NCBI GenBank assembly: GCA_041584475.1 | Contig: JBFHDX010000165.1 | Location: 1 to 6,228, forward strand | Direction of reading: 5' to 3' | Source: JBFHDX01 sp041584475 | GTDB taxonomy: Bacteria; Pseudomonadota; Alphaproteobacteria; UBA8366; JADFVY01 | DNA: 6,228 nt | Shown here: positions 5,120 through 6,228 of the stretch, piece after piece | How positions within the stretch are numbered: position 1 is the stretch's first letter | How the letters are laid out: the number at the start of each line of letters is the position of its first letter | Made by a program: the position numbers and the translations under genes | Notes under the pieces: generated by a model | Told to the model about the DNA's origin: nothing | The model's input: only the letters and a program-made list of their open reading frames with translations | Database searches by the model: none

Positions 5120-6228
5120 TCAGCCGACGGCGAATTCGGCACGGATCGCCGCATCGTGCTCGCCGACCTCGGGCACCGCGCCGTAGCGCTCGTCGACGCC
5201 GGGCACGACCGGCGGCGGCGCGATCACCTGGACCTCGCCGGCGCTGGTCGCGATCCGGACATAGCGGTTCTGCGGATGGCTGTCGAGGTCCTGCAGCGTC
5301 GACAGGCGGCCGAACGCGACCCTGGCCTGCCGCAGGCGCCCGATCACGCTGTCCCGGTCGGCGCGCCCGAAGACGCCGAGGATGATCGCGTCCAACGCCG
5401 CGCGGTTGGCGACGCGATCCGGGTTGGTCGCGAAGCGCGCATCGTCGGCGAGCGCCGGCGCGCCGAGGACCGTCTCGCAGAGGCTGCGCCATTCGCGCTC
5501 GTTCTGGATCGAGATCAGCACCGACTGCCCGTCGGCGCAAACGTAGGCGCCGTACGGGGCGATCGTCGGATGGTTGAGGCCGGGCCGCGGCGGCGTGATG
5601 CCGCCGTAGCGGTGCTGCAGGTACGGCACGTTCATCCAGTCCGCCATGCTGCCGTAGAGCGACACCTCGATGCCGCGCCCCGCGCCGCTGCGCTCGCGCG
5701 CGTACAGGGCCTGCAGGATCGCCTGGTGGGCGTACATGCCGGCCGCGATGTCGCACACCGAGACGCCGACGCGGCCCGGCGAGTCGGGCGTGCCGGTGAC
5801 GTAGGCCAGCCCGGACTCGGCCTGCACCAGCAGATCGTATGCCTTCATGTCGCGGAACGGGCCTGACTCGCCGTAGCCGCTGATGTCGCAGGTGACGAGG
5901 CGCGGATTGGCGGCGCGCAGGTCGGCGCTGCCGAGCCCCGCGCGCACCGTCGCCCCCGGCGCCAGGTTCTGGATGAAGACGTCGGCGCGGTCCGCGATCC
6001 GTCGAACCAGGGCGACGTCGGCGGCGTCCTTCAGGTTGCAGCGCAGCGACTGCTTGCCGCGGTTGAGCCAGACGAAATAGGCGCTCAGGCCCTTGACGTA
6101 ATTGTCGTAGCGGCGGGCGAAGTCGCCTTCGGGGCGCTCCAGCTTGATGACCCGCGCGCCGGCGTCGGCCAGCCGGCACGACGCGTACGGGGCGGCCACC
6201 GCCTGCTCCAGCGACACCACGAGCAGCC
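5120..6228 (-). CDS. CaiB/BaiF family III CoA-transferase, 5' end cut by window
   Basis: The frame is open to the window edge. It reads LLVVSLEQAVAAPYASCRLA at its start, which in this family is normally preceded by a short N-terminal segment, so the true start lies upstream and the GTG at 6220 is probably internal. About 368 residues are visible of a usual 380-430. Counting from the GTG codon at 6220, family features are DAGARVIKLERPEGDFAR (19-36), FVWLNRGKQSL (49-59), FIQNLAPGA (82-90), DISGYGESGPF (112-122), YDLLVQAESGL (128-138) and VSVCDIAAGMYA (153-164). Asp157 there matches the catalytic aspartate that carries the acyl and CoA intermediates. The enzyme moves CoA from a donor thioester to a free carboxylic acid in the cytoplasm. 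The VSLEQAVAAPYA opening resembles dicarboxylate-type members such as itaconate or mesaconate CoA-transferases, but the substrate is not proven. It sits 178 bp upstream of tctC on the same strand and probably activates the imported acid. Confidence 0.92.
   Translation of the reverse strand, partial: LLVVSLEQAVAAPYASCRLADAGARVIKLERPEGDFARRYDNYVKGLSAYFVWLNRGKQSLRCNLKDAADVALVRRIADRADVFIQNLAPGATVRAGLGSADLRAANPRLVTCDISGYGESGPFRDMKAYDLLVQAESGLAYVTGTPDSPGRVGVSVCDIAAGMYAHQAILQALYARERSGAGRGIEVSLYGSMADWMNVPYLQHRYGGITPPRPGLNHPTIAPYGAYVCADGQSVLISIQNEREWRSLCETVLGAPALADDARFATNPDRVANRAALDAIILGVFGRADRDSVIGRLRQARVAFGRLSTLQDLDSHPQNRYVRIATSAGEVQVIAPPPVVPGVDERYGAVPEVGEHDAAIRAEFAVG

Noticed and set aside
1..6228. 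CRISPR arrays, tRNA or rRNA genes, insertion sequences, phage or toxin-antitoxin genes
   Set aside because: No regularly spaced repeats, tRNA-like folds, transposase motifs or terminal repeats were seen, and nearly all sequence is explained by six metabolic or transport genes.

Overview
The window looks like chromosome from a very GC-rich proteobacterium. By eye roughly two thirds or more of the bases are G or C, third codon positions are heavily G/C, and the gene types are a tripartite tricarboxylate transporter (TTT), a family III CoA-transferase and an LVIVD-repeat protein. That mix is common in soil and aquatic Alphaproteobacteria and Betaproteobacteria, and I cannot place it more finely from sequence alone. 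There is no sign of a mobile element, phage, CRISPR array, tRNA or rRNA. The window is densely coding, and the gaps (about 1 to 180 bp) are all short.

Layout. (1) 1-930, minus: an LVIVD-repeat beta-propeller-like protein whose 3' end is cut by the window. (2) 931-1052: a divergent intergenic region with a perfect 9-bp inverted repeat and weak promoter-like bases. (3) 1053-1757, plus: a short ModA-like (type 2) solute-binding protein with no signal peptide. (4) 1774-3288, 3290-3802 and 3928-4941, all minus: tctA, tctB and tctC of a TTT transporter, transcribed in the order C, B, A. The C-B gap carries a strong 14-bp-stem hairpin and a 16-bp perfect palindrome. (5) 4942-5119: the tctC leader and promoter region, with a perfect TTGACA -35 box, an A/T-rich upstream tract and an inverted repeat between the -35 and -10 boxes. 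(6) 5120-6228, minus: a CaiB/BaiF family III CoA-transferase whose 5' end is cut by the window.

How the genes may work together. The CoA-transferase lies directly upstream of tctCBA on the same strand. A plausible reading is a small catabolic unit. TctC, apparently exported folded by the Tat pathway, captures a carboxylate in the periplasm. TctAB moves it across the inner membrane, and the CoA-transferase activates it as a CoA thioester. The substrate cannot be read from the sequence. tctC appears to have its own sigma-70-type promoter, and the hairpin after tctC could set a higher level of binding protein than of membrane subunits. The cytoplasmic-looking ModA-like protein and the LVIVD protein are divergent neighbours. 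They may belong to the same function or simply sit next to it.

I do not see a clearly undescribed system. The items most worth a second look are the regulatory architecture of the tct operon, the sigma-region-3-like insert inside the LVIVD protein, and the leaderless ModA-like protein.
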